A stretch of DNA of 41,225 nucleotides, taken from NCBI RefSeq assembly GCF_900155965.1, contig NZ_FTMG01000027.1:1-41225 (forward strand), written 5' to 3'. The stretch comes from Mucilaginibacter lappiensis. GTDB lineage: Bacteria; Bacteroidota; Bacteroidia; Sphingobacteriales; Sphingobacteriaceae. Positions 16,502 to 24,431 of the stretch are shown here, in pieces (position 1 is the first letter of the stretch; every line of letters begins with the position of its first letter). The translations under genes and the position numbers were made by a program. The notes below the pieces were generated by a model. The model worked only from the letters and a program-made list of their open reading frames with translations, was not told where the DNA came from and ran no database searches.

Positions 16502-16852
16502 ATGGAAACTGCAATCAATGTTAAATCCCCGTGGAATACAGCTGTGAATCCACCGAAATATAAAAAATCAAGCATTTATGAAAGGTGGCTTGCGCTGGAA
16601 GACAGCCAGGCTGAAAATAAAACCATGTGGTACCTGATTTCTATGGTGGCGCAAGGCGTATTCTTCCTGCCGATACCCGCCTATCTAATTTACTATTATA
16701 ACGCTTCTTCCCTTGTACTGATCATCACGATGGTATTTTTCTTTGCAAACATCATAGCCGGGATGGGCGGTTATGGCATACGTGTTTTAATGTCCATTTT
16801 CGCCTTTAGTGTTTTCGCACATGTTTTGATGCTTGCGTTTTACCTGCTATAG
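16502..16852 (+). CDS. Unknown small membrane protein
   Basis: The 116-residue protein has a soluble N terminus of about 45 residues (including SSIYERWLALEDSQAENKTM) and then three hydrophobic segments at about 42-62, 68-90 and 94-115. The family is not recognised. It has its own weak operator-type promoter and a terminator behind it, so it is a single-gene unit between the DUF1275 gene and the convergent tautomerase gene. Confidence 0.7.
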   Translation: METAINVKSPWNTAVNPPKYKKSSIYERWLALEDSQAENKTMWYLISMVAQGVFFLPIPAYLIYYYNASSLVLIITMVFFFANIIAGMGGYGIRVLMSIFAFSVFAHVLMLAFYLL

Positions 16853-16879
16853 GTGCACAAAATGCAATAATAACAACGA

Positions 16880-16910
16880 CAAAAGGGACCTGTTTATCAG
16901 ATCCCTTTTG
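16880..16910. terminator. Bidirectional terminator between convergent genes
   Basis: The stem CAAAAGGGA (16880-16888) pairs with TCCCTTTTG (16902-16910) around a 13-base loop, with A/T-rich flanks. It lies between the ends of the small membrane protein gene and the tautomerase gene and can serve both. Confidence 0.7.
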
Positions 16911-16944
16911 CTGTGTTTGATTTATCGTATTTAACGTTTACTGA

Positions 16945-17334
16945 TCAGGCTTCATCCGGCTTCCAATCGTCACTTAATCCCCCCATTAAAGGATGGTACA
17001 TTTCGTCACCGGCATGCTGAGTAAATTCCACATTAAGCAGATCCGGTTCCAAGCCAAGTATTTCTTCACAGGCACCGATCAGTGCTTTGGCCAATTCAGC
17101 GCGTTTTTCCGGCGAACGGCCACGGCGTATATCACACATCAACACTGGTGCAGGTACAGGTACGCCATCCGTACAGCGCCATATTGACCCTGTTCCTAAT
17201 TCGCGGATGCCCACTGTGACGCGCTTTACATTGGCCTCCATCAGACGTGAAAATATTTCACCAAGGGTTTTCGCCAGCAACTTCTTTTTTTCGGTTGGAT
17301 AAGATTCATTAACCTCTAACTGCAAATATGGCAT
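16945..17334 (-). CDS. Tautomerase-superfamily protein
   Basis: The 129-residue protein begins MPYLQLEVNESYPTEKKKLL, giving the N-terminal proline (Pro2, Pro1 after Met removal) that is the catalytic base of 4-oxalocrotonate tautomerase/MIF enzymes. A second beta-alpha-beta unit (VLMCDIRRGRSPEKRAELAK) completes the fused-dimer layout of this superfamily. The substrate is unknown. It is the last gene of the operon starting with the D-lactate dehydrogenase, 42 bp after the small unknown gene. Confidence 0.8.
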   Translation of the reverse strand: MPYLQLEVNESYPTEKKKLLAKTLGEIFSRLMEANVKRVTVGIRELGTGSIWRCTDGVPVPAPVLMCDIRRGRSPEKRAELAKALIGACEEILGLEPDLLNVEFTQHAGDEMYHPLMGGLSDDWKPDEA

Positions 17335-17376
17335 TTGATCGGTTTTAGTGATAAATAAATTGATTTATAATAAAGC

Positions 17377-17670
17377 CTAGCTGCACCTATCTGTAATAAA
17401 ATCGATGAGATGTTTTTCAAGCAGTTCTGTATTAAATTCAGAATCCTTCGCATTATCAGACACCGTAATTTCATCGTCGGTAACCGTGATGGTCAATGCG
17501 GTACCCTCAATCACTTCCGGGAACAGCACATTGATCACGTCATAAACATGTGCGAAATCAGTACTGAGATTGGAATCTAATTTATAATTGATATAGTCGG
17601 TAAAATCCTTTTTTAAATGGATATAAAGTGTTTCGGCACTAATGGCCAATACGTTTTTAATGATGGTCAT
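17377..17670 (-). CDS. Unknown small acidic protein
   Basis: The 97-residue protein is soluble and acidic, with a predicted helix-rich first half (AETLYIHLKKDFTDYINYKL) and a beta hairpin (TALTITVTDDEITVSDNAKD), ending in a helix. I do not recognise a family. It lies 16 bp after the D-lactate dehydrogenase gene, so the two are almost certainly co-expressed. Confidence 0.7.
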   Translation of the reverse strand: MTIIKNVLAISAETLYIHLKKDFTDYINYKLDSNLSTDFAHVYDVINVLFPEVIEGTALTITVTDDEITVSDNAKDSEFNTELLEKHLIDFITDRCS

Positions 17671-17686
17671 ATATGTTCTTTTTAAG

Positions 17687-18667
17687 TTATAATTCTGCTA
17701 TTAATGGAGTCGGACTTTCACTACAGAGATCTAGGTTTTTAATGGTCTGATCAGCAATTTCCTGAAGAGCTTCCTTAGTCAGATAAGCCTGGTGAGGGGT
17801 TATGAGGACATTTTTGCTGTTCATTAATTTTTGAAGCAAGGGGTCTTTATAGGTATCGTTTTCATGATCTTCATAATAGAGGTCCTTTTCAAATTCATAG
17901 ACATCCAGCCCTAAATAACCCAGCTTGCCTTTTTCCAAAGCGGTGATCGCATCAATCGTTTTGATAATGGCTCCCCTGGAAGTATTGATCAGCATTACGC
18001 CGTCTTTCATTTGGTAAAGTGTGGTTTTGTTGATCAGGTGCCTGCTTGACGCTGATAAAGGAAGATGTAAGGATATAACATCGGCTTCGGCAAACAGCTG
18101 TTCCAATGTCACCGATCCGATCTCCGGAGCATTTTCCGGAAAGACCGGATCAAAAGCAATCACCTTGCAGCCCATACCGTTATAAATCCTGGCAACCGCC
18201 AGGCCCGTATGGCCCAAACCGACCAAACCCACCGTTTTACCAGAGAAATTGAAACCGATCAGGTTGTCATTCCTGAAATCAAACTGATGGCTGTCGCGGT
18301 CGGCTTCAACCAGGTGACGGCTTAAAGCGAGGGCCAGGGCCACCGCATGTTCAGCTATCGCCTGGGGAGAATAGGATGGCACATTAGACCACTTGATTCC
18401 ATGCTGTGCAGCCGCTGCTTTATCGATCTGGTCCGTACCGGTAGAACGCGTAATAATATATTTAATGCCGAATAAGGCTAATTTGTCTATAACTTTAGCC
18501 GAAACATCGTCATTCGTAACGACGATCACGGCTTCTTTACCTGCCGCGTAAAAGGCGGTATCCAGGCTAAGGGCATTCGATATTAAAGTAATATCGTGCC
18601 TTTTCTGATTGGCAATTGCCAGGTACTCTTTTTCAAAGGGTTTGATACTATAAGCTACCACTTTCAT
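17687..18667 (-). CDS. ldhA: D-lactate dehydrogenase (2-hydroxyacid dehydrogenase family)
   Basis: From the ATG at 18667-18665 (MKVVAYSIKPFEKEYL) the protein has 326 residues, the family length. The NAD-binding motif is GLVGLGHTGLAVARIY near residue 148. Catalytic residues lie in INTSRGAIIK (Arg), VYEFEKD (Glu) and LITPHQAYLT (His). The YEFEKDLYYEDH stretch is typical of fermentative D-lactate dehydrogenases, which reduce pyruvate and reoxidise NADH. A longer frame to 18766 exists, but a perfect -7 box at 18696-18689 places the transcript start below it. First gene of a three-gene operon. Confidence 0.88.
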   Translation of the reverse strand: MKVVAYSIKPFEKEYLAIANQKRHDITLISNALSLDTAFYAAGKEAVIVVTNDDVSAKVIDKLALFGIKYIITRSTGTDQIDKAAAAQHGIKWSNVPSYSPQAIAEHAVALALALSRHLVEADRDSHQFDFRNDNLIGFNFSGKTVGLVGLGHTGLAVARIYNGMGCKVIAFDPVFPENAPEIGSVTLEQLFAEADVISLHLPLSASSRHLINKTTLYQMKDGVMLINTSRGAIIKTIDAITALEKGKLGYLGLDVYEFEKDLYYEDHENDTYKDPLLQKLMNSKNVLITPHQAYLTKEALQEIADQTIKNLDLCSESPTPLIAEL

Positions 18668-18688
18668 TGGTGATGTAATTATTAAGAC

Positions 18689-18753
18689 CAAAATTACTGC
18701 TAATGCATCGGGTAAAGAATGAGCGGGGTCAGCAATAAAAATGATACTGGTCA
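18689..18753 (-). promoter_or_regulatory. Tandem operator and promoter of the ldhA operon
   Basis: On the minus strand TGACCCCGCTCA (18731-18720, proximal) and TGACCAGTATCA (18753-18742, distal) have centres 22 bp apart. The -7 box is a perfect TAATTTTG (18696-18689), with TTTG 33.5 bp from the proximal centre. Confidence 0.88.
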
Positions 18754-18775
18754 GTTTTCCGACCAATCAAAAATG

Positions 18776-20740
18776 CTATGTCTTTATTTTTAGAAAGCTT
18801 GCATTAACGGCAACCACGATGGTGCTCAGGGTCATCAGCGCCGCGCCCGCTGCCGGGCTCAGTAAGATGCCCTGGTTGTAAAGAACACCTGCCGCCAGGG
18901 GCAGTGCTACAACATTGTAGCCGGTAGCCCAAACCAGGTTCTGGACCATTTTCTTATATGTTGCCTTACCAAAACTGATCAGGCTAACCACGTCATTCGG
19001 ATTGCTGTTCACCAGGACGATTCCAGCCGTTTCAGCAGCGATATCACTTCCCGAACCCACTGCAATACCGATGTCGGCCTGTGCAAGCGCGGGCGCATCA
19101 TTGACACCATCTCCCGTCATCGCTACAAACTCTCCCTTTTGCTGGAGTTCTTTAATTTTTTCCAGTTTCTGACCGGGTAGCACTTCGGCTATAAAACTAT
19201 CCATATTTAAAGTTTTGCTTACACTTGCCGCCACCTTACTGTTATCTCCCGTCAGCAATATAGCCTTTATATTTTCCTGTTTTAAAGCTTTGATGGCTGC
19301 TGCCGATTCCGGTCTTATGCGGTCCGATAATGAGATATATCCGGAAAGCTGATTGTTTATCATCACAAATACGACTGTTTCCGTATCATTGGCATTAAAC
19401 CCATCGGGAAGCGCTATTTTATTTACTTTCAAATACCCCGGACTGACCACCAGGATCATTTTACCATTTACGGTACCCTGAACACCCTGACCGGTAATGG
19501 CTTTAAAGTTGACTATGGAAGGAACAGCCAGCTTTAGTTCCTTTACCTTTTGCAGGATTCCTGTGGCAATTGGATGTTCCGAATTTTGCTCCAGGGCAGC
19601 TGTTATGGTCAGAAGATCATTTTCCTTCAATGCCTTGTTAAGCGAAATGATGGCTGATACTTCGAACTTTCCGATGGTCAGCGTTCCTGTTTTATCAAAA
19701 ACTACGGTGGTTATCTTTCTTGAATTTTCAAATGCCGACCGGTTCTTGATCAGCAGGCCATGTTTAGCGGATAACGCTGTTGATTTGGCGACGACGAGCG
19801 GAACAGCCAGACCCAGTGCGTGGGGGCAGCAGATCACAATAACGGTCACCATTCTTTCCATAGCGAAGGCCAGGGACTGCCCGGTCAGATACCAATATAA
19901 GAATGTGGAGATCCCGGTGACAAGCGCGATGATGGTTAACCATTTCGCTGCAGTATCCGCCAGCAGCTGAGTCTGCGATTTGGACTGCTGCGCGTCATTA
20001 ACCAGCTTGATAACCTGCGATAGGTAAGAATCCTTGGCAGCATTGGAAACCCTGACTTTAAAAGAACCATTACCGTTTATGGAACCGGCGATCACCTTAT
20101 CACCGGCAGCTTTTTTTACCGGCTTTGCTTCACCTGTGAGCATGCTCTCATTCAGATAGCTTTCTCCTTCAGCGACAATTCCGTCGGCTGCGACTTTTTC
20201 ACCCGGCTTAATTAGTATAATATCACTTTTTTTAAGCGTATCCGTTTTTACGTCCCTTATGTTGTTTCCGACTACCAGATGGGCGTCGTCGGGCATTAGG
20301 GCCACCAGTAACTCCAGCTCCCTTGATGCACCGGCTACGGATTTCATTTCAATCCAGTGCCCTAAAAGCATAATCAGGATCAGGGTATCCAGTTCCCAGA
20401 AAAAATCCATCCCTTTCAGGCCAAATACAATAGCTACGCTGTAACTATAGGCAACGGTGATGGCAAAACCGATCAGGAACATCATGCCTGGAGTTCTTGC
20501 TTTTACTTCATCAAGCAACCCTGTTAAAAAGGGCCATCCCCCATAAACAAAAACGACAGAGGAAAGCGCAAATAAAATATAGGCCGAGCCCGTAAATTGC
20601 CAGTGCAGACCTAAAAACTGCTGTATCATTCCCGACAGCAGCATGATAGGAACGGTCAGAAAAAGCACCACATAAAACCGCTTCTTAAAGTCCGCGATCA
20701 TCATTGCGTGGTGATCTGTGCCAGGATGGTTCATTAACAT
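18776..20740 (-). CDS. copB: Copper-type P1B ATPase (CPH motif, CopB-like)
   Basis: The 654-residue pump has no N-terminal HMA domain but a short His-rich start (NHPGTDHHAMM). Membrane helix 6 has CPH in VIVICCPHALGLAVPLV, the P1B-3 (CopB) signature linked to Cu(I)/Cu(II) transport. Other landmarks are TGEAKPV (actuator), DKTGTLT (phosphorylated Asp), the HP dipeptide in SEHPIATGIL, and TGDGVNDAPALAQADIGIAVG. It starts 3 bp after the response regulator, so it belongs to the sensor operon. Export of copper to the envelope for a cuproenzyme such as a high-affinity oxidase, or copper resistance, are both possible. Confidence 0.9.
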   Translation of the reverse strand: MLMNHPGTDHHAMMIADFKKRFYVVLFLTVPIMLLSGMIQQFLGLHWQFTGSAYILFALSSVVFVYGGWPFLTGLLDEVKARTPGMMFLIGFAITVAYSYSVAIVFGLKGMDFFWELDTLILIMLLGHWIEMKSVAGASRELELLVALMPDDAHLVVGNNIRDVKTDTLKKSDIILIKPGEKVAADGIVAEGESYLNESMLTGEAKPVKKAAGDKVIAGSINGNGSFKVRVSNAAKDSYLSQVIKLVNDAQQSKSQTQLLADTAAKWLTIIALVTGISTFLYWYLTGQSLAFAMERMVTVIVICCPHALGLAVPLVVAKSTALSAKHGLLIKNRSAFENSRKITTVVFDKTGTLTIGKFEVSAIISLNKALKENDLLTITAALEQNSEHPIATGILQKVKELKLAVPSIVNFKAITGQGVQGTVNGKMILVVSPGYLKVNKIALPDGFNANDTETVVFVMINNQLSGYISLSDRIRPESAAAIKALKQENIKAILLTGDNSKVAASVSKTLNMDSFIAEVLPGQKLEKIKELQQKGEFVAMTGDGVNDAPALAQADIGIAVGSGSDIAAETAGIVLVNSNPNDVVSLISFGKATYKKMVQNLVWATGYNVVALPLAAGVLYNQGILLSPAAGAALMTLSTIVVAVNASFLKIKT

Positions 20741-20743
20741 GAT

Positions 20744-21796
20744 TTAGTTTTTCATTTTGACCAGGCTTTCCAGGTTCACAACTGTAATAGCGCTGCCTTT
20801 TTTCTCAATCAAACCTTCATCCTTAAAATCAGATAAAGTACGACTGACGGTTTCCGTGGCCATGCCGGTCATAGCAGCGAGGTCCTCACGTGTGATTTTA
20901 AAGCTTCCCCCGGCGTCACTCTGCTGGCTTTGCAACCGGACCATGGCATCTGCCATTTTTTTCCGTACAGAATTATAGGCCATTTGTAAGAGATGTTCTT
21001 CCTTTTCTTTGATGTCTTTAGCCAGTAACTTTATAAATTCCCTTGCCACATCAGGATACTGGTTCATGAGCTGCTCCAATGACTCCTTTGGAATCTGGCA
21101 AACACTGCTGTCTTCAAGAGCCGTGGCAGTGTCGGAATGAGGTTCATTTAGTAACATGGAATTAATGCCCATATAATCATCTGCCGCGTAAATACCGGTC
21201 ATGAGTTCACGCCCGTCTGCTGCGAGTTTGATGCTTTTTGCTTTTCCACTGATCAGTAAATACAGGCCGGCCCCTTTATCGCCTTCATAATAGATGACCT
21301 GACCCTTTTTGAATTGCCTCGTCCGGCGTTCCTGTATGATTTTTTTTAATTCTGCAAGGCCATCCCTATTTGAAATAAGGGTGCCCAAACGGTCCAAAGA
21401 TTTACTGTAAAATTCCTGCTGGGCTTCCTTTTTTTTAAGCCTGGTTTCAATGGCGTTTAGAAGCTCCATGTCATCAAAGGGCTTGGTCAGATAGTCATCT
21501 GCGCCCATCTCCATTCCCTTTCGGTGATCGAGTCTTTCCGCCCTTGCCGTCAGGAAAATAAATGGAATATTTGTGGTATCCGGGTTTTTATTCAGCATAT
21601 ACAATACCCCATAGCCATCTAATTCCGGCATCATGATATCACAGAGTATAATATCGGGTTTATGCTTCATGGCGAGCTCAACACCGGTCTTGCCGTTTTG
21701 AGCCTCATACACGGTATAGTTTGCCAACTGCAGTATTTCAAAAATATTCTCGCGGATATCATTATTGTCTTCAATGATCAGCACTGTTTTGCTCAT
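20744..21796 (-). CDS. Response regulator: receiver fused to a cNMP-binding/Crp-Fnr DNA-binding module
   Basis: The 350-residue protein has a CheY-like receiver (residues 1-120; phosphoacceptor D53 in LCDIMMPELDG, T83, K105). A cNMP-binding jelly roll follows (about 140-265; KKGQVIYYEGDKGAGLYLL, SGKAKSIKL), then a Crp winged helix (about 275-345). The recognition helix reads TETVSRTL; E315, S318 and R319 match the E-x-x-S-R of Fnr that reads TGA half-sites. No Fnr-type Cys cluster is present, so control is expected by phosphorylation. It overlaps the kinase gene by 4 bp. It is the best candidate to bind the TGA-N6-TCA dyads repeated across the island. Confidence 0.9.
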   Translation of the reverse strand: MSKTVLIIEDNNDIRENIFEILQLANYTVYEAQNGKTGVELAMKHKPDIILCDIMMPELDGYGVLYMLNKNPDTTNIPFIFLTARAERLDHRKGMEMGADDYLTKPFDDMELLNAIETRLKKKEAQQEFYSKSLDRLGTLISNRDGLAELKKIIQERRTRQFKKGQVIYYEGDKGAGLYLLISGKAKSIKLAADGRELMTGIYAADDYMGINSMLLNEPHSDTATALEDSSVCQIPKESLEQLMNQYPDVAREFIKLLAKDIKEKEEHLLQMAYNSVRKKMADAMVRLQSQQSDAGGSFKITREDLAAMTGMATETVSRTLSDFKDEGLIEKKGSAITVVNLESLVKMKN

Positions 21797-22980
21797 GATA
21801 ATGGAAATGAAATAGTAAATAATGTTCCCTGGTTGATAACGCTCTTGAAATCGACTATGCCGTTCATCAGTCCGGCATAGCGCGTTACAATATTTAATCC
21901 AAGGCCCGTGCCCGGAATAGTTCCGGTGTTATGCGCCCTGAAAAATGCTTCAAACAAGTGTTTCTGATCAGCTTCCGGGATACCAATACCGTTGTCTTTA
22001 ACGGTGATGATACAATGGTGCTGGTTGATTTCCGTTGTGAAATCAATAAACGTATTCTCACCGGAATATTTGATCGCGTTGGTGATGAGATTATTGATGC
22101 AATTTTTCAGCAGTTTCTCATCCAGATTGACGGTGCTTTTAGTGCCGGTATGCTGGTAGATGATATTTTGGTTTTGCTTGGCCATCACCTGCATTTCTTC
22201 CGCGATTTCCTCTGAAAACTTAACCAGGTCAAAATCGTTGTAGCTGACTTCTTCTTTGCCGGCTTCTAATTTCTCCAAAGAGAGAAAGTCATTCAGGATG
22301 ACGGTCAGGCTGCTCACCGCCTGCTTTATTTTATTTACATGCTTACTAACATTAGGGCTTGCCAGGGGTTGAGCATACTTTTCAATCAGGGAGGCCGAAA
22401 GTTTTACCGAAGTGAGTGGTGTTCGGAACTCGTGGGAAGCCATGGAAACAAAACGGCTTTTCAACTGCCCCAGTTCCTTTTCCTTTTCCAGAGACAGGCT
22501 GAGGTCCTCCTTGGCATTTTCTAAAGCTTTAACGGTTTCCTTCAAAGACATGGTTCGTTCTTCCACCAGCTCTTCCAGGTGTGATGCATATTCCTTTAAC
22601 CGTCTCTCGGCTTCTTTTTCCTTACTAAGGTCATGAATAAACCCGGTGTAGATTTTTCGGCCTGCAAACTGCACCTCGCTTAACGCTAACCGAAACGGAA
22701 ATATACTGCCGTCTTTTCGCAGGCCAACCACCTCACGGCCAATCCCTATGATACTCGCTTTGCCCGTTTGCCGATGGCGAAAAATATAATCATCATGCGC
22801 ATCTTTGTCAGGCTGCGGCATCAGCATAGAAATGTTATTGCCGATCACTTCATCCGACTGGTAATCAAAAAGCGTACAGGCGGCAGGATTTATCAGTTCA
22901 ATTATACCATTCTCATCGATTGTGATGATGCCATCAATGGCATTTTGGATAATGGCGATTAACAGCGCAGTGTTTTCCAT
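21793..22980 (-). CDS. FixL-like PAS histidine kinase (probable haem oxygen sensor)
   Basis: The 395-residue protein has no membrane span. The PAS domain (about 1-118) is strikingly like that of FixL: DDYIFRHRQTG, IIGIGREVVGLRKDGSIFP and YTGFIHDL. H62, R68 and R82 fall at the places of the haem ligand H200 and of R206 and R220 of Bradyrhizobium FixL, with the same spacing; the H214 place is S76. A coiled coil leads to HisKA (H183 in SHEFRTPLT) and HATPase (NLITNAIKYS, DNGIGI, GTGLGLNI). It is the first gene of the kinase-regulator-ATPase operon and overlaps the regulator by 4 bp. Oxygen sensing is inferred from these residues. Confidence 0.9.
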   Translation of the reverse strand: MENTALLIAIIQNAIDGIITIDENGIIELINPAACTLFDYQSDEVIGNNISMLMPQPDKDAHDDYIFRHRQTGKASIIGIGREVVGLRKDGSIFPFRLALSEVQFAGRKIYTGFIHDLSKEKEAERRLKEYASHLEELVEERTMSLKETVKALENAKEDLSLSLEKEKELGQLKSRFVSMASHEFRTPLTSVKLSASLIEKYAQPLASPNVSKHVNKIKQAVSSLTVILNDFLSLEKLEAGKEEVSYNDFDLVKFSEEIAEEMQVMAKQNQNIIYQHTGTKSTVNLDEKLLKNCINNLITNAIKYSGENTFIDFTTEINQHHCIITVKDNGIGIPEADQKHLFEAFFRAHNTGTIPGTGLGLNIVTRYAGLMNGIVDFKSVINQGTLFTISFPLS

Positions 22981-23012
22981 AAGTGATCATGACCTGATGT
23001 GATCACATTTAA

Positions 23013-23077
23013 CAAATATCATCATAAACTATTGTACATTATATGATTAAGTTCAGCTTAAAAAGTGATCTGCGTCA
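23013..23077 (-). promoter_or_regulatory. Tandem operator and promoter of the sensor/regulator operon (autoregulation)
   Basis: TGATTAAGTTCA (23044-23055, proximal) and TGATCTGCGTCA (23066-23077, distal) have centres 22 bp apart. The minus-strand -7 box GATATTTG has TTTG at 23016-23013, 33.5 bp from the proximal centre. The regulator probably controls its own operon. Confidence 0.82.
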
Positions 23078-23133
23078 TTTTTTTAATGAATGGCAGTCAG
23101 GGAAGATGACTTACACCTTGTTTTTATAATTAG

Positions 23134-23198
23134 TGACCATTATCATTTTTTACTATGCCGGCAGTCATTTTATAGCACTCGCTTCCTCCGTAGGTTTG
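23134..23198 (+). promoter_or_regulatory. Tandem operator and promoter of the ackA-phosphoketolase operon
   Basis: TGACCATTATCA (23134-23145, distal) and TGCCGGCAGTCA (23156-23167, one mismatch, proximal) have centres 22 bp apart. The -7 box TAGGTTTG has TTTG at 23195-23198, 33.5 bp from the proximal centre. It is divergent from the sensor operon promoter. Confidence 0.82.
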
Positions 23199-23216
23199 TT
23201 TAAACTCTTTTAACAT

Positions 23217-24428
23217 ATGCAGACAGCAGCCGAAGGTCACCGATCAAAGAAGTATATCCTAAGTATTAACTGCGGATCTTCCAGCCTGAAATTCAGCCTG
23301 TATCATGCGCTTTCCACGAATCTGGAATGGGCCGGGTCAATTACCCGTATCGGTGAGGCTAAAGCGCACCTGGAGATTAGGGATTATTCCCATTACCTGC
23401 TGGAGCATCATGACAAGCACTATAAAAATTTCAACTCGGCAGTTACAGAAGTAATCGCATGGCTTAAAGATAAACAGGAGAAATATCCCCTGATGGCTAT
23501 CGGCCATCGCATTGTACAGGGCGGCCCCAAACACTTTGAGCCGGTAATCATAACCGATGAGCTGGTGAAGACACTCGATGAAATGGTTTACCTGGCTCCG
23601 AATCATTTACCGGAAGAAATAGCAACCATCAAAACTTTTCAGGCTGCGTGGCCGGATGTCAGACAGGTAGCCTGCTTCGACACCTGTTTTCACCATGGTA
23701 TGCCGTCCTATGTTAAAGATTACCCCCTGCCCGTAACCTATAAGAAAATGGGGCTGATGAAATATGGTTTTCACGGCTTATCCTATGAATTTATTATGCA
23801 GGAACTGGCTAAGCAGTTTTCGCCTGTTGCCGAGCAAAAAATAATTATTGCCCATTTAGGAAATGGCGCCAGCATGGCGGCTGTTAAAAATGGTTTCGGC
23901 GTGGAGACCACTATGGGGCTTAGCCCGCTTGGAGGCCTGGTCATGGGTACCCGGTCAGGTGATCTTGATCCCGGTGTGATCCTATTCCTGCTGAAACAGG
24001 CGAAGCTGACACCTGATGAGCTGGATGGACTGCTGAGCACGAAGTCCGGGTTAAAGGCAATTGCCGGTATAAGCGACATCCGGGAGCTATTACAGGCAGA
24101 ACCCGAACATCCTTTGGCCAAAGAAGCACTAACGATGTTCTGTTATACGGCCACTAAATACATCGGGGCGCTTGCCGCAGCGATGGGCGGACTGGACATG
24201 CTGGTATTTACAGGTGGCATCGGCGAAAATTCCGCTATTATCCGTGAGCGGATCTGTCATGAACTGGGTTTTATGGGGATTGAGCTCGATAAGTCGAAAA
24301 ATAAAAAAAACGAATTAATTATATCAAAATCTACAGGCAAGGTGTCCGTTAGGGTGATTAAGACCAATGAGGAATTAATGATCGCACGGCTGGTTTGCAG
24401 TGTCTTTAACTACGCTATTAAACAATAA
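23217..24428 (+). CDS. ackA: Acetate kinase
   Basis: The 403-residue protein is full length. Family motifs are ILSINCGSSSLKFSLY near residue 14, GHRIVQGG near 97, FDTCFHHGMPSYVKDYPLP near 155, HLGNGASMAAVKNG near 217, MGLSPLGGLVMGTRSGDLDP near 235 and FTGGIGENSAIIRE near 338. It converts acetyl phosphate and ADP to acetate and ATP in the cytosol. The next gene is phosphoketolase, which supplies acetyl phosphate, so the pair forms a short ATP-yielding branch. The -7 box predicts a leader of only about 12 bases before the ATG. Confidence 0.96.
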   Translation: MQTAAEGHRSKKYILSINCGSSSLKFSLYHALSTNLEWAGSITRIGEAKAHLEIRDYSHYLLEHHDKHYKNFNSAVTEVIAWLKDKQEKYPLMAIGHRIVQGGPKHFEPVIITDELVKTLDEMVYLAPNHLPEEIATIKTFQAAWPDVRQVACFDTCFHHGMPSYVKDYPLPVTYKKMGLMKYGFHGLSYEFIMQELAKQFSPVAEQKIIIAHLGNGASMAAVKNGFGVETTMGLSPLGGLVMGTRSGDLDPGVILFLLKQAKLTPDELDGLLSTKSGLKAIAGISDIRELLQAEPEHPLAKEALTMFCYTATKYIGALAAAMGGLDMLVFTGGIGENSAIIRERICHELGFMGIELDKSKNKKNELIISKSTGKVSVRVIKTNEELMIARLVCSVFNYAIKQ

Positions 24429-24431
24429 ACC

